DNA of 64,000 nucleotides from contig NC_081338.1 in NCBI RefSeq assembly GCF_022539665.2, positions 7,614,446 through 7,678,445 of the forward strand, read 5' to 3'. The DNA is from Daphnia carinata. Its lineage: Eukaryota > Arthropoda > Branchiopoda > Diplostraca > Daphniidae. The notes beneath the pieces were generated by a model. That model was not told the origin of the DNA and did no database searches. It saw only the letters and a program-made list of their open reading frames with translations. Made by a program: the position numbers and the translations under genes. This document shows positions 35,280 to 49,828 of the stretch, one piece after another; within the stretch, counting starts at the first letter, position 1, and each line of letters starts with the position of its first letter.

Positions 35280-38200
35280 TGCTCTTCGTCTTTCCCCGCT
35301 TTTTTTTTCGTGTTCTCTTGGCGTCGACAAGACAACGCATTTTTATTCTCATATATAGGATGATGCGCATATATTGAGTTTTGCCGTATTAATGAATTCC
35401 GGAGTGTCTTATTGATTCGGAGGCATGTGGCAGCATCGGCCAATCTAGCAGAAATCTCAGGAAATTTATATCTCATATATAAACAAATAAGATGCCAACT
35501 GTTATGAGTAGACCCTAAAATATACCGATCACACATATTAGATATACGAGGCTCACATCGTATGAAATCATTTATGAATAGCGGGACCATACATAAACGG
35601 AGAAAGGAATATCGATGTTCAGGTTTGGTTTGGAAACCACTTTGTTTGATTTAACAATATCGCCCTCTTCAATAGTATCTCACTAAAGACCTATCATTTT
35701 TTAAAATCCCGTTTAACATAGCAAAAGTTTACGTTTATTTTCATTTTGCCAATGCGGAGCTATAGCAGGTAACCGTATTGCTCACGCTAATACTCTAACA
35801 CATCACAAAGCAAATGCGTTCGAGTTATTACTGAATTGCCAGTTTACTGCAAAGAGCTGTAAGAGCGTGCTCGAGAAAAAAAAGTTTATATGTATGCGTT
35901 GGTACATTCTCACCATAACATTTCTGATTCAAACCCTGTCTGGTCAAACTTCTGTTGCACTCAATCATGAGAAAAGAAGAGAAACTATTCACAATAAAGA
36001 AAAACCGCACGGTAGCGTTCAGCAAACTCCAGGTCGTCAAAGATCGAGTATTATGCACACACACATACAAAAAAAAAAAGAAATATAACAAAAATGTTCA
36101 ATAGACTTAAAACGGAGGCAAAGGATTGGCAAAATAGTATCGCAAAGTAGCCTACGTTTTCTTTGACCCTGGCATAATAGCCTATTTCTTCGCTTATTCA
36201 TCCTTAATAAATTTTCAGTATACAACGAGATGTTTCTAAATCAGGTTTTGAAAATAGAAAAGACCATTACACGCCACGGTCTGTTCGAGGCATGGCAAAC
36301 ATTTAGTAGTACGCAATCTTCGAGCTAAAAGTTTCAATCTGGAATCAACTTTATGATGAGGACTATAAATTACTGCCTTATGGTCGACGGTGAAAATTAG
36401 TAGGCTATAGTTCCCACGCTACTGCACAAGTTCAGAATCAGAAAGGAGATGAGTGTGAGCAAGTTAACAGAAAAAATTTTTTTTTTCCTTTACGAAAAAT
36501 AGTGCATTGGTCTGTGCAAGGAATCATTGAAAAGCTACTGATGCCGAAGTGAAACGGGGGTTTTATAATTGCTGAAAAGCCAGCACTTCTACAAAGTTGC
36601 TCTTTTAAGTTACACAATGAAAACAGAGAAGTCAATCCAGAACCTCGTTTACGGTAATGAATTTAAGATCAGCGCAAATTACTGTAGGTAAACTGAAAGA
36701 TATTGTAGAATGTAAAATAAATCATACGTTGATAAAAGAAAAATTGAATTCTCCTTCCGTGTTGCGGGCCAAAAGTCGGCATTTAAGATAATTACGTACA
36801 AGTTTCTTATCTTTTTGAAATCGAAATTGCCAAAGACAACTTGCAAATAGAATTGGACGCATCAAAAGCTACTTCAAGTTAGGGACCATAAGATGCTTAG
36901 CTATCAAAGCTTTGATGTATAGCCATATAGAAATCTATAAGAGAAAGTACCATACTTTGAGAACGAGATCATAAGGTTGATAAAAATATATGACGGCAAA
37001 TCATCGCTGTGCCATCTTTCTGTTCAATAACTGGCTCTTTTGATCTTCACCAATGCCCATTAGATAATACCTACCGTTTCTGGTTCAGCGGGGTTAAATA
37101 ATGCGTTTTATTTTTCTCCTTTTTTTTCAGGTTGTGAGGCAACGAGATCACGGACAACCATTTTCACTATGGCTCTTTTTGCACAGGCGTATAGATTAAT
37201 AATATAGTGTCTTTGACGGCATATTCTAAAATACAGGTTTCGTTTCATGCATATATAGCATTCAGAGCTGGGTGGAACTGAAATCAAAGACAAAGTTTTG
37301 CTGTGAAAAATCATAATAAAAAACAAAGATATAATAATGAAAAATGAAGAAAAAGAAAAAAAAGAGACCCATAAAAAATATAGCCAGGAAAGCCAATTAT
37401 GATAATGTGGCATTGCGGGACGAAGAAGAAAAAGAACGAAATATTAGTGCACGCTTCCATTCTTTTCCTTTATTTGGGCTGCCGTCTGCCAGCTTTTCCA
37501 CTTGTCAACCGCCTCACGATCGAACTTGGGCGAACGAAGTAGGGCAGAGCTTTTCTCGACTCGTCTAGCATGTGATTCTTCTGGAATATTTGGTTTGTAA
37601 AAAAGCTCCAACTTTTTCCGAGCTAGGCGAAATAAAGTACTGGAAATAAACCAAACCTATTCATCCCGTTTATATTGGATGGAAAATGATATACAATGCT
37701 TTCTTGTGCTATACGCATCGCATGGATTAGCCCAATATTTAAATGAGGAATATTAAAATGATTATTTAATGTGAGAAGTGGCGTCTGCTTTCATATCGAT
37801 CTCAACAGCTGAATGCGTTCTGGACTACTCACAAAGGCGAATAAGGTAGTCCAGTCGTTCACAAATCTGATTGACGAGCGGTGGACTGGCATTACTTGCA
37901 TTAACGTTAACTGCATCAAAGCCTCGCGTTTTTTCAAATTATTTTAGTAACGCAATGTCACGTTGCGAAAGACTATTTATTATTCTTCAACTTGACGATC
38001 ATACAAGATTGTCACATGTCGACTGTAAGCGAATTTGTAACACTGGAAGGGAAAAGAAGCCAAGCGCGGATAGTAAACAAAAAGACATTAAAATAAAATT
38101 GATAGGGAGTAGAATCAAACTGATCGATCCGGGATCTCAAATAACTATTAAAAAAAAGACTATTATTCGCAAAACTTAAACTATTTTTAAGCAACAACTG

Positions 38201-41200
38201 CTACGAAACCTGTTGAGTTTTTAGTTTTGGCTATGTATATCTGGTCTTCTTGTGATTAGGCCTTACTCGATCGATTCGACGTTGCTGCACGTGGATATAG
38301 AAATCGTTAGACTCAAATAAAGAAAAGAAAAGAAAATGTTTCATTTTGATGATTGCTCTGCTCCCTAAATTCAGCGAAGGGCTTTGAGCTGCTGTGATGA
38401 GCCCAACATCTTTATAACTTATGATCCAAGGTGAATGGCAGAATAAGTAGGCTAAGAACTAAAGCCTCAACATGCAAAGGTAGCTGCAATTGTCACCTCC
38501 GTATATAAATGCCTCGGGATAGAATTGCGGCTTTGCTTCAAAAGGAATCCTTAGCCCGTTATGGTAGTGGCTCCGTTTAAGTCCGCCAAGAAGCTTACTC
38601 CAACACCTTATGCTTAATAAAAATAAGGAGGAATTTGTCAATGTCTTTGCAGATAATCCTTGTGGCATAAGGTCAATCGGTAAATTCGAGATTTTTCTTA
38701 TATGGTTGTAAAATACTTTTATTATTTGGAGCTGACGACTAAAGGCTGCGCGCTTTCTTAAATTCGGTCTTTCTTGAATGTCTTTATTAACACGGCTCCT
38801 GCATTAAAGTTGGCTACATTCATTTCCTGAGAAATATAAAGGTAAAGGCAAACGAAAATCAAAAAGTCATAATCTCCTAATACACAACGGATCAAGCATT
38901 CCTTGATTGGGAGAAATAAATTAACGATGTCGTGCAGCGTGTATACAGAAGTTCCAACGAAAAAGTTCATCTGCACTTGCCTGCATCGTTAAGGAATGAT
39001 AACTGCAAAGAGGCCTTGTTGTTCAACTGAAATGCATTTCGCTATGTGCATCAACCTTTTTATGATTCATGAAGATTTTAAGTTATTTACAATTGAAAAG
39101 CTGCTATTTTGAATTTAGACAATAATTGGTCGATAGTTGAACCTTGCACGAATAATCTAAGCCACCGTTGTAATAGTTTAAACAAACAGCATGGCGGGAG
39201 CCGATGCAAAAGTGCACAATGCCACTACCAGACGCACACAATGTCGAATTGACATGCGTACACATACGTACATGCGTGGGTATTTTTTATCATGCTCGAC
39301 TACATTAATACAAAAGAACAGAAGCGCAAGAATAACATTGCCATCGCTCTTGGTAACATACAAACATTCCGGTGGCGAAGGCGATCCAGCTTTGCCTTTG
39401 TTTCCTTTCCAAATCACAACCACAAGTTGGGGAACTTTGTATGGCAAATAAATTGTACACCCACTGTCCGTTTTCTTTGAAATGTGTTAAAAGTTTTCAA
39501 GTAACCTTCGAAAATAATTCATTGTGGATAGCTTCCGTTATTGCTTTTTTAAATCCCTTCTACCCGTCACACATAGCAAAACAGAACAAGTGGTTACAGA
39601 ATAACTTAACATTTCCAAATCCTAAGTGTTTTGTTAGCAAACAAGCTTGGGCTGTCCATGCGAAGAAAATGCAATGAAAACATTTGGACAGTCACCTTAA
39701 AGTTAAATGATCTGCACTAGGCTACATCATTTTGAAGCCACTCAGTTCGTTGCCGTTCTATGCAATAACACTTGACCAACAACCTACGCGAACGATTCGT
39801 TGACGTTTTACCGCGGATGTTTCGACGGCCGTTTGCTTCATTGCAAGGCAAAAACACGGGTATTAAAATCACAAAGCGATTGGTAGCATAACACAACTCC
39901 GCTGAACCTCTTTCCTTTTTTGTTATTCCCCGTTATCCTTGCTGATTGTAATTCTCATAAGAGCCTTCAGTTGTTTATCTTGTTATTTCTGTATAAAGCG
40001 AAACGGTACGCTTCTTTATTGCATGTCTATGTGGTATCTTAAACTACGGCGGAATAAAAACAGAATCGTATTGGAAAAACAAAAGCGCCCACTCTTTTCA
40101 TGCCAGTGGGAAAAGAATTGGAGTGTACATAGAAGTCCGGAGCTTAATGAAATACACTGCCAGATGCTATACACTGTTGCTTGTTATTTCAATGAAAGAA
40201 CGAGCGGCAAAAGGGGAACCGGAAGCGACGGCGCAATCGGTTGCTGTTCGGTATCCGGGAAGAAAATAAAAAAGAACGAGCGCTTTCCAATAAACCATAT
40301 ATACAATTACGTGCTAATAGCCTGATGTAATAATGCAGTATATTCGCTCTTTTATGCCTTTCTTTTTTTTTTAATGGCGAATTTATATTGGTTATACCTT
40401 ATTAGCCAACTATCTCAATTAGTATAGAAAGGAATCATCAAAATAATTTTATTAGCCAGCATATCAGACCTTGATAATTTGCTGGGCGGGCGTTTTGTGT
40501 TATTGCCCTCGCTTCATCCATGCGTTTGTTTATCGACATGACGGGCCGGAGAGTACAAAAGCCAACTAGAGTTATGTATGTGTGTGTATGTGCTCGATGG
40601 CCGGCTGTTGAAGCGCAAACGTGAAGATTCATCATCATTCTATCTCTCTTTTTTTTTTTTGCTGTCTCTCCCTGAGGGTAGCTAAGGCCGACACACGTAT
40701 CGTTTCATTTTTAACGAGCATTTCTATACTAAATAAAAATAATTCAAAAAGAAACTGGGAGTTTTTAAGTTGAACAAACAGAGTGAATGACGACGGTGAT
40801 AGCGTCTTTGAAAAAAAAAAAGAAAACAAAAGAGCAGATATAACAGTGAGCATGTATATAATAACAGCATAGGAAAGCACACAATCCAACATGAGACGTG
40901 CTAAAAAAAGGTAGGAAGCAAAAAAACAAAATCAGGCGAAAATTTAAACAGTTCATTGTTGCTGTTGCTTTATCAACATTGTTTGTTTTGCTTCACTCCT
41001 CTGCTATGTACGTGTTGACATTACACGCACCGGAAGCGTGTCCGAGGAAACTCTTTCATAATCAAACAAGGAACGGCTATCAGATGATGCGTTCAACTGT
41101 ATACCTTAAATCAAATTCCGCGTTGTCCCTGTCGATAAAGCAAAACTTCTGAGAATAGCTGTACGTTATCCAGACTCTCTCTCTTCCACTACCAGATTGA

Positions 41201-42879
41201 CAGTCGACAGTTTGCAGCTACAGCAACGAATTTCTATATACGGCCCCAGCATCGGTTTAGATCCCCTTGGTGTTTAATTTGACTGCAAAGGCTCTTCTTT
41301 CTTGATTAAAAACCGTGGCATAGTGGTCCGTTGTTGACTGTTTTCGGAAATCGATGCATGTGTTGTCGCTTACGACTATCAACCAAGAAACAGAAGGAAG
41401 ATCAAGAACTATAAGAACTAACTTCATCTTTTCTTAACCTTGTTTTGTAAGTGAATGAAAATAAACTGGAATCATTGATCGCGTTTATCAACAGCATGCA
41501 TGAATATTTCTATTAGAAGAATGTTAAGAAATAATGAAAATTGTTAATGAAAAAACCGAAGGATTGGCAATTGCAGAATAAAAGGACGGGAGTCTAATCA
41601 TCTACGAGATTCCTTCGTGACGTCCTTTTCAGGAGGGCTTTCTTATAATCACGCAACATTCATTTCATATTTCTAATGAACCCCATATCGGTTGCATCGA
41701 TCGCCACTCATCACTATGCCAATCTAAATCGTGCAACTTTTATTATTAAACATAGGACTAATAAGTCGGACATTATCCGGTCTGCTGCCTTAATCCTATA
41801 ATATAAGAGGAAAAAAAAGAGCCACGAAACTGCAGCTGGTTGTCAACGACCACGTACTGGTATGAGGCTTCTCCTGGAGATTCCACACGCTATACGCATC
41901 ATAAAATCATCCATGGAGCTTCATCTGGGCCAAATACAGGGCTGTTTCTACAGGTTTCTCATTGGCGAAAAAATTTTTCATGCTATCCACTAGCTGAAGA
42001 TCAGGGACGTCATTTTGAGGTGCATCGTTAACTTTTGTTGCCGTGACAACTGCCTGTCTGATCCACTGTGGTACAAAGATTGGTCAGAAAAAGATTGAGA
42101 CAAGACGTCATACGAATGACAGGCCAAATGCTTAATACAAGTATTAATATGATAAGACGTGGGCATCGAGTGTCGAACACACTCCCATACACACAAAAGA
42201 GGATGGAAACGAAATCTCGTCCGACGCTGTTACGACTTCTTGTTGCGCCTCATCTGAACGAGACATGCGAATAAGCAAATGGAAACATGTGCGACGTGTT
42301 GGGAATGAGATTCACATTAGCTTGAGGTTCATGACAATGTCTATTTTCAATTTACGCTTCAATTACAGACATGTACCATACTTCTGCTTGGTCATACATA
42401 TCTGTTGTTTTTTTTGTTTTTTTCAAAGAGAGCTGAAAGGTTTTTCGTCTACAGAATGGCACGTGTTTGTTAAATTGACAATCTGTTGGGCTTTGATTTG
42501 AGAGCGTACATATTGAGCTCAACCGGCGGGATGGATGGGGCCAACGGAAATTAACCACCAACGGCGACCGTGGTGAATTGTGTACGCACTAGTTTTTTTT
42601 CCTTTATTTTATTTCTTTTTGATTTCTCGGTACTAATCGTGAGCTTCTCTAGTTTTATTCTTAAAGGGCAATTGTCCACGTTGTCCCAGACGCTTCTAAT
42701 CTTTTTTTTCGTTTATGTACTCAACGCGAATGACTTTTTCTTCCAATTTGGTGCAACCGAATATAATGTAACAGCATTGAATCCGATAACAAGAGAAAAA
42801 AAAAGAGTGGGTCGGTTAAGGTCCGTTATTTTTCCTTGAATCTAATTCGATTTCTGTGAACGAAAAACAGTATATACGT

Positions 42880-42896
42880 ATACACACACACACACA
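42880..42896. repeat. (AC)n microsatellite
   Basis: Short CA dinucleotide run in the non-coding region upstream of the GPCR gene. Confidence 0.8.
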
Positions 42897-44241
42897 TACA
42901 CGTACACACCCTCCTATTTTTGTGTCCAATGTGATTTGGTATCCGGACAACAAACGACCACTAGATTGAGCTATAATCGACCGTCATTTTCATCATGCAG
43001 GATGATAGGAACACGTTTATATATTCGGTCACGTCGTCAGCCTCTCGTCCTTTTCAGACGTGACGGTTATAATCGCTGTTGCATTGTTACCCATAGTAGC
43101 GGCGGTGTCGGAGAGAACGATTACTTACATCGCGTTTCACCTTTAACTGTTCACTCACAGATGACAAACGTAGACGTCAGCATATATAAAAATGTATTAA
43201 ACGTTTTCACGATTTTATTGTGGGCTGTACTGTGCCTTCACCTTTCGGCTTGGTTCTTAGTGGTACGCTTTCCAGTACGAAAGTCAAGTCGTTTGATTTG
43301 ATCGAATCTGTCGTCAGCTGTAATTATTGTTGTTATTGTTTATTTTTTTTTGTTTTTGCTTCTTTTCTTTTGAAATCTCAAGGTGTTTTTGGCAGGCGCA
43401 GCCACACTGCCAGCGTTAACAATCCACCGTAATCCTTTCCTATTTTGTTTTTGTTGTTTTCTCTGTGTTTTTTTTTCTTTTTTTTTTTTATCAAAACACA
43501 AAAGAAGGAGAAAAGCTCAACACCTAATCCTTAACTCCGGCTCGAAATTCTACGTTACAATTCCTGAGACTAAAGGCCAAAAAATAAAAAGACAAAGAAA
43601 ACAAGAAAGAAAAATAATTTCTTCCTTCCGCCCCCCCCCGGCACTCAAATGATGAAAACACGGAAAGCTCTCCGCCTAGATTTATATACACTTTCAAACA
43701 TATTGCGGCCAGCCAAAAGTGCTGTTTTTTTCGCACATCTAGGCGAATACCAAACAGGTATGATGCTGAACTGATGTATGAAAAAACGATGAAAGTGTTA
43801 AAAGAAAAAAGCACATGAGGGATTGAGAACACTCGAGCAATGCTTTGCAGTTTCATGCGCACTTTTGTGTGCCTAACGCGCACAATGTGCGCTATACGCT
43901 CAAACACTATTCCACATAGTCATCGACCCCTCGACAGGCACTTTCCACAAGGACGGGGCTGTGTAACAGATTATCTAAGCTGAGGACGTGCTGGCTGTGC
44001 ACTTTTCATTTTCAACGTTCGACGTCAACGAGTGGGCAAGCGAAGGATTGGTGCCAGGAATGGAGGGGGGGGGGAGAAGAAGGATCCAGCTTACTCTATG
44101 TATCCTACTACGATTGAAAGCCAGGAGCAAAAACCACCACTACCTCCCCGTGCAGGTTTAGTCGTTGCCTCCACTCACGTCAGCTCACACGGCACCGACG
44201 CGGATGGCACTTCGTCGTTGTTCTTTCTCCGCTTTCGTTAA

Positions 44242-44258
44242 GATATATATATATATAT
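44242..44258. repeat. (AT)n microsatellite
   Basis: Alternating AT of about 17 bases, about 1.1 kb upstream of the GPCR start codon. Confidence 0.85.
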
Positions 44259-45357
44259 TTGTGTGTTGTCCGGTGAGAGAGTAAACAATAAAACCTGTGC
44301 TTAATAATACCAAATGAAATGCCTAATAAAACTCGAGTTCGTTACGAGTGACTTGTTCTCTCTTTCTATTGGCGCGTTCGTAGTGCCGCGTGATAAACGG
44401 ACGGTCCGGCAGTTAATCCGCCTTTTTTTCTGTGCGTTCTATCTTTTTCTTTTTTTTATTCTTTATCAGAGATTAACGCTCGAAAGGACGACGAAATAAG
44501 GCATCGCAAGGGGAAAGCTGGGATTTGTGATTCAGAAACGAATAATTCAAATAATTTCTACCGTGTATGTGCTTAATTAGTTTTTAGATCAAACGCAATA
44601 ACAACCTCCGTAAATCAGCTTCGGTTTTCGACTAGTCATCAAAATGTCGCAGGAATCTATCGATCGGTGCGGAAATTCCATCACTGCTTATATTCGTTCC
44701 AAATCGGATTGAAAACTCACGGAATCTCTCGTGGATTTGTGGCCGAAAACGAACAAAAAAAAAGGGAAGGAAAAAAAAAATGTTTGGTACCCCAAAACAC
44801 CCAGCTTTCTTATCGAAATCTTTGATCAAAGTTCAATTTGAAGAAGAAAAAGAACGTCCTTTCCATTTCGACGAGATAAGTGGCCGGATTGGAAAACGGA
44901 GCAATGAGACCGAGCTGACGGGACTAACGTCTTGATTGGGCCCTCTCCATTTTGCTTTAATTCAAATCGCTTCCAAACGCACACACAATCGCTTTTATTT
45001 TATTGTCGTTACCTGATGTGAACGGTGTACGCGTACGGTATTCTTCTTGTCTCTTTGCCTGCCCCATTGTCTTGGTCAATCGCCAGTCCTAGTGCGTCGG
45101 CGTCGGTTCATCTGTGAAAGAGCTGTGCCTTCAACTGTTCAAGCCCCATTTGAAGATCCCCCGGCGTCATTGAAGTTGCTGATTTTTCTCAAGAGCATCG
45201 TCTCCTTTCTTATTCTTTCTTTTTTCAATCTCCTATTCTCTGGGCAAACGGACAGCTCATTTGGCTGAAATTTGCATGTGGGCGGGTAGTGTGCGGAAGG
45301 GCATTCAGACAACAGCCGAAACCTTGCGTGGTTGCCGTTGATCTCGAGTTGGCCGAC

Positions 45358-48300
45358 ATGGCTGAATTAACTGGCGATCAAAGCGTCACGATCGGAAATG
45401 ACGGTGGGACGGATTTCAACTTCGATTGGATGACGGACAATGGGACGTTTCAGCACAACATTAGTTTCACACCGTCGAACTACACTGATTGGATACCCGA
45501 TATTGGTGACAACAGATCGTGGCTGTGCCCCTTGTGGAACGAAACGGATGGCGGGGTGGGCAATTCATTCACTCCGTCGGCCTTTTTTCAGGTCATCATT
45601 TACAGTCTTTATGGCGTGATTTTCGTGCTGGCACTGGTCGGCAATTTGGTGGTGTGCGCCGTCGTTTTCACAAGTATCCGCAAGTGGACCGTGACTAACT
45701 TCTTTATCGTCAACATGGCGGCCGGTGATATATTGATGGCTTTCTTCTGCATCCCGTTCACCTTTGTACCAACATTTGTCTTACTTTATTGGCCATTCGG
45801 AGCAGCCATGTGTCGAATCGTTAGCTTCTCTCAGGCCGTCTCTGTTTTCGTCTCGGCCTATACAATGGTAGCCATCAGTAGCGACCGCTACCTGGCCATC
45901 GTCTACCCGCTTCGGCCCCGAATGACGCGTAAACAGGCCAAGGTAATCAAACATACCAGATCAAATGCACACCAAAAAAATTCCATCGTTCTCTATTTCC
46001 GCTTCATCTTGGCATGTAAGCCATTTTTATTTTTTTTATTTTCCTCAATCCTGACCAGGGGTGGGGGGAAAAAGGAGGGCAGTCCGTAATGTTTGTAATC
46101 CAAACAAACGGCAGCCATCGTTACTTATATTTACAGACATCGGTATCTCACTCAAGCAAGACCCATGTAAATGGCTCAATGCCACGTTGATTATCTTTCG
46201 TCTGATCGTCAACAGATATTACAACATGCGTGTATCGTTTAACACGATTCACATCGCAACGGGAATCTCGCTCACGGCACGGGGGCAAAAATCAACAACA
46301 ACAACAACGAAAAGGGGATGATGAAACTCTGGGGCAATAGTGCCCAGGGATATTGGGGGAAAAAACAAGAAAATGTTTCGTAAAGTGGATAGAGGCGTTT
46401 AATTTTCTTATTATATTAAATGTACGATTTCCGTGTCAATGTCATTTTACGTCCTATTAGCAATCATTGCATGACAGACTACAGGAGAAAGTCTTAGCTT
46501 TCTATCCGTGTTTCCATCACATGTCATCTAATCGTGAGATGAGACATTAAAAGCTCTGAAAGAAACGAAGGGGTAGGCATCGTATACCCTCCCCAAAAAA
46601 ATTGCGACTTAATTTCTTGATTTCCATTTATCGATTGGCGCTTGCGCAAAAAACTGTAATATGCCTATCCGATACAATATGTTGTTTTCCTTAGGGGGTT
46701 AAAGCCGATTGGCATTTGGTGAATCGATCAAAGCTTTCAATTTAAATCCGGTTATTAATCGAAGAAAACGGACGTTGGCTTTCCAGTCAGGAAAGTATGA
46801 TGTCATCTGGGTATGCGTTAAATGTGTGAATCTAATTTACATGTTGTACAGTTGGCTCACGACAATCCCGTTATTAATGCGACCGAACTTCACATTCGCC
46901 CTTGTGTACGTGCAGTTTGAAGCTTGCCATAATTTGGGGCTTTCAATGGCCCTCGCTTTCGTTGACAAGATTATGTAACTAGATCCAACGCAACAGTAAG
47001 GCATTGAAAATGAGCTTGTTCACTAGCCCCTCTCGTCCTCTGCACACGCTCATGATAATAATCACGCTAATAATCACAATTTGCGCTGGCTCTGTCTCCC
47101 TCCACATTAGCGAATGCCTTTTTTTTTTTTAATTCCCGCCTTGACAGAGCTGCTGTATGCGAACGTTTGTTGGGCCCCATGAAGATATCCGGCTTGGGCA
47201 ATAGAACGGAACTACAAATGCAACCCTCCGACAGAAGGAAATGACGCAAGTGTCCTATTACGCGAATCGCTCACACTAAGCCCTCGTCTATATTCGATCC
47301 ACATTTCCAGATCATCTGCCGATCCTAAAAGCGTTTTGAATGGCACGAAAGAAAAAAAAAATGATGTTGGTTGAGGGCAATAGGGAAAAAGAAATGTTCA
47401 GTAGTCGGGGTGTTATCAGAAGAAGAAGGTTTATCGGAATTACGGTTTAAGGAATAAAATTTTAAAAATGACGTGTGTATATGCTTTACCACGAACGCTA
47501 TTTGCGTGGGTAGCGAAAACGAAGACCCACGCTGCTCTCCGCGTATCTGGTAAAGGAGCAAATAACTTGCCTGACACAGGAAGTCTTATGAAACACTGTC
47601 TGGTTGTAAATACGGCAATCGCTGAACGCCAAAAAATGCTGTAAATATTTTAACTATCGAGCGAACACCGTCCTGCCAAGTGATGACAAGAGAGAACAGC
47701 GTCGGTTCTTTCTTTCCTTTCGATGTGTTCTTTTGCTTGCCTCCTTTTTTTTCTTCTCTTCTCTCTCTTTCACTTCCCAATTTGCCCTCATTCCACGCCA
47801 TTTGGTGAGTTAAAAACGGGCGTCTATTTGCTGTCGCTGACATCAACAGCCAACCATTCTTGTCACAGTAACTTCTTTTGAGTATATTATTGCCGCGTTT
47901 CGCTCCGTTTATCGTCGATCTATTTATCCTTTGGCACAGGAACGATATACATGAAACCGTATAAACGAAGGCGACAAACCTTTTTTTAGATTTATACTTG
48001 TTGACACTCTTTCCTCCCTTTTTTTAAAAATTCATTTCCGATTGATGGTTTACTTTAAATCGTTTTCTTTCTTTCTTGGAAATAGTGGATCATTGCTGCT
48101 GTTTGGTTAGCGGCCGTCTCAACCGCGTTGCCGATGTTGATTACATCGAAATTGGTCGTGCCAGTGGAGAGCATGTGGCACCAATGCGCCGACCGCTACA
48201 TCTGCATGGAGGTGTGGGCGGACCCGATGCAGAAGACTCAATACACGGCCGTTCTCTTGCTGTTGCAATACTGTTTCCCTTTGGCAGTTCTCGTCTTCAC

Positions 48301-49789
48301 ATACGGAAGGATCGGAGTCGAAATTTGGGGTAAAAAAACACCGGGAGAAGCGCACCAACATCGTGACCTGCGATTGGCCCGCTCCAAGCGCAAGGTACCG
48401 TATGATTCCAAATCCTCTTTGATTGTCTGTAGAGGGATTTATAGCATACAATTCGCCGTTTAACCAACTTATAATGCATTGTTCATTTCCATGCCGTCTC
48501 ATTAGTAACCGTATCACCCGGTCCGCTCCCGTCCCTCCCCCCCCCCCCTTAATTCTAACAGTTCTCCTTGCGTCCTTTAAAACATTAATCGCCAAAGTCC
48601 AAATGGAGTCATTCAATTATTAAAATTCTCGATACCAACAACAAAAAAAAAAAGTAAATCTGCGTACAGGGTACGCTATTTTAAAGTACGCATACGCGCA
48701 ATCGAACTTCCTAGGAATTGAACAGCGATTTTGGCGAAAAATGCGCGTTTGGCGTACACAGATTCCGCATGTCACGTTTATATTCTTTGGCTCAAAATCA
48801 GCGGGTGAGATTTTAAAGAAAACAGAGGGGAGGGGAAAAAGGAAAACACCTACACGGGCAAACAACACACACCTACGTATATACATCAGACACGTATATA
48901 GCCATCCAAACACAGAAGTGCACGTATACACATACGCACAACGCGGGGCAAAAAGGCTTCCGGATCAACAATGCTGTTATTATATACATACAGAACCAAT
49001 GTTTGTTTGTTTGTTCACTGGACTGGCCGATAGACTTTGGGCGGTTTCTGCATCAGAAGAACGCATTCTTAAACGTGAAAGGCCATGTTCGACCGTCTGA
49101 TGTTGCTACTGTTCACTGTATACACAACTTCGTGTTGAACATATGACGCGCATTCTACAACTGGCGATCAAGAAAAGAAAGAAACAAGACAACGGAATTT
49201 CGTCTTTTGACAAGTTCTTCATTTATGGGGGGTTGGGATCTGCTAAAAAATAAAGAAGAGACTCGTGAAGATAGGACGCGATAAAGACCATTATCGGAAG
49301 TTTAAAGGCTAAATACACAGCGAATGGTGTTGCCTGTTGGGGGTGTAACGAGGGACTACCGTTGCATCAAATATAGAGAAGCGTCGCTAGTCAGCAGCTG
49401 AGGACGCTAATTGGTTTCCCGTACTAAATAATCACACGAGGCATGCCAGTCATGTCAGATTTTTCTGTATCTAATAGACTTATTATTATAATACATTTTT
49501 ATTTTACTTGCATTTGAGTATAGGCAGAGGAGGAGCGCGTTTTCCATCCTGTTACCAAATGAGCTTAACCCTTATTGTTCCATACTTTATTTGATCGAAA
49601 ATCGAACGATCGAAAAAGGGGCTTGCCAAAAAGAGACACTAACATCACTAATAGGACGGAGAATGAGCGACAGTCCTACTGGTCGTATCGCATGCGAGAT
49701 GACGTATATGGAAAAGAGACATCAAAAGAAGCTAAACATAACGACGACAAAAAAAGAAAACATCTCCTATACCGATCGATATCTATAAC

Positions 49790-49828
<39 letters not shown>

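Larger units (their letters stand above)
30975..45357. other. Long non-coding region between ELOVL6 and the RYamide receptor gene
   Basis: About 14.4 kb. It begins with the ELOVL6 3' UTR (ATTAAA at 31234-31239 is a possible poly(A) signal) and ends with the upstream region of the GPCR gene. The only organised structure I see is the inverted-repeat cluster at 32.9-34.1 kb. Short ORFs (60-130 codons) occur on both strands without motifs or splice context. No RNA gene recognised. Confidence 0.6.
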
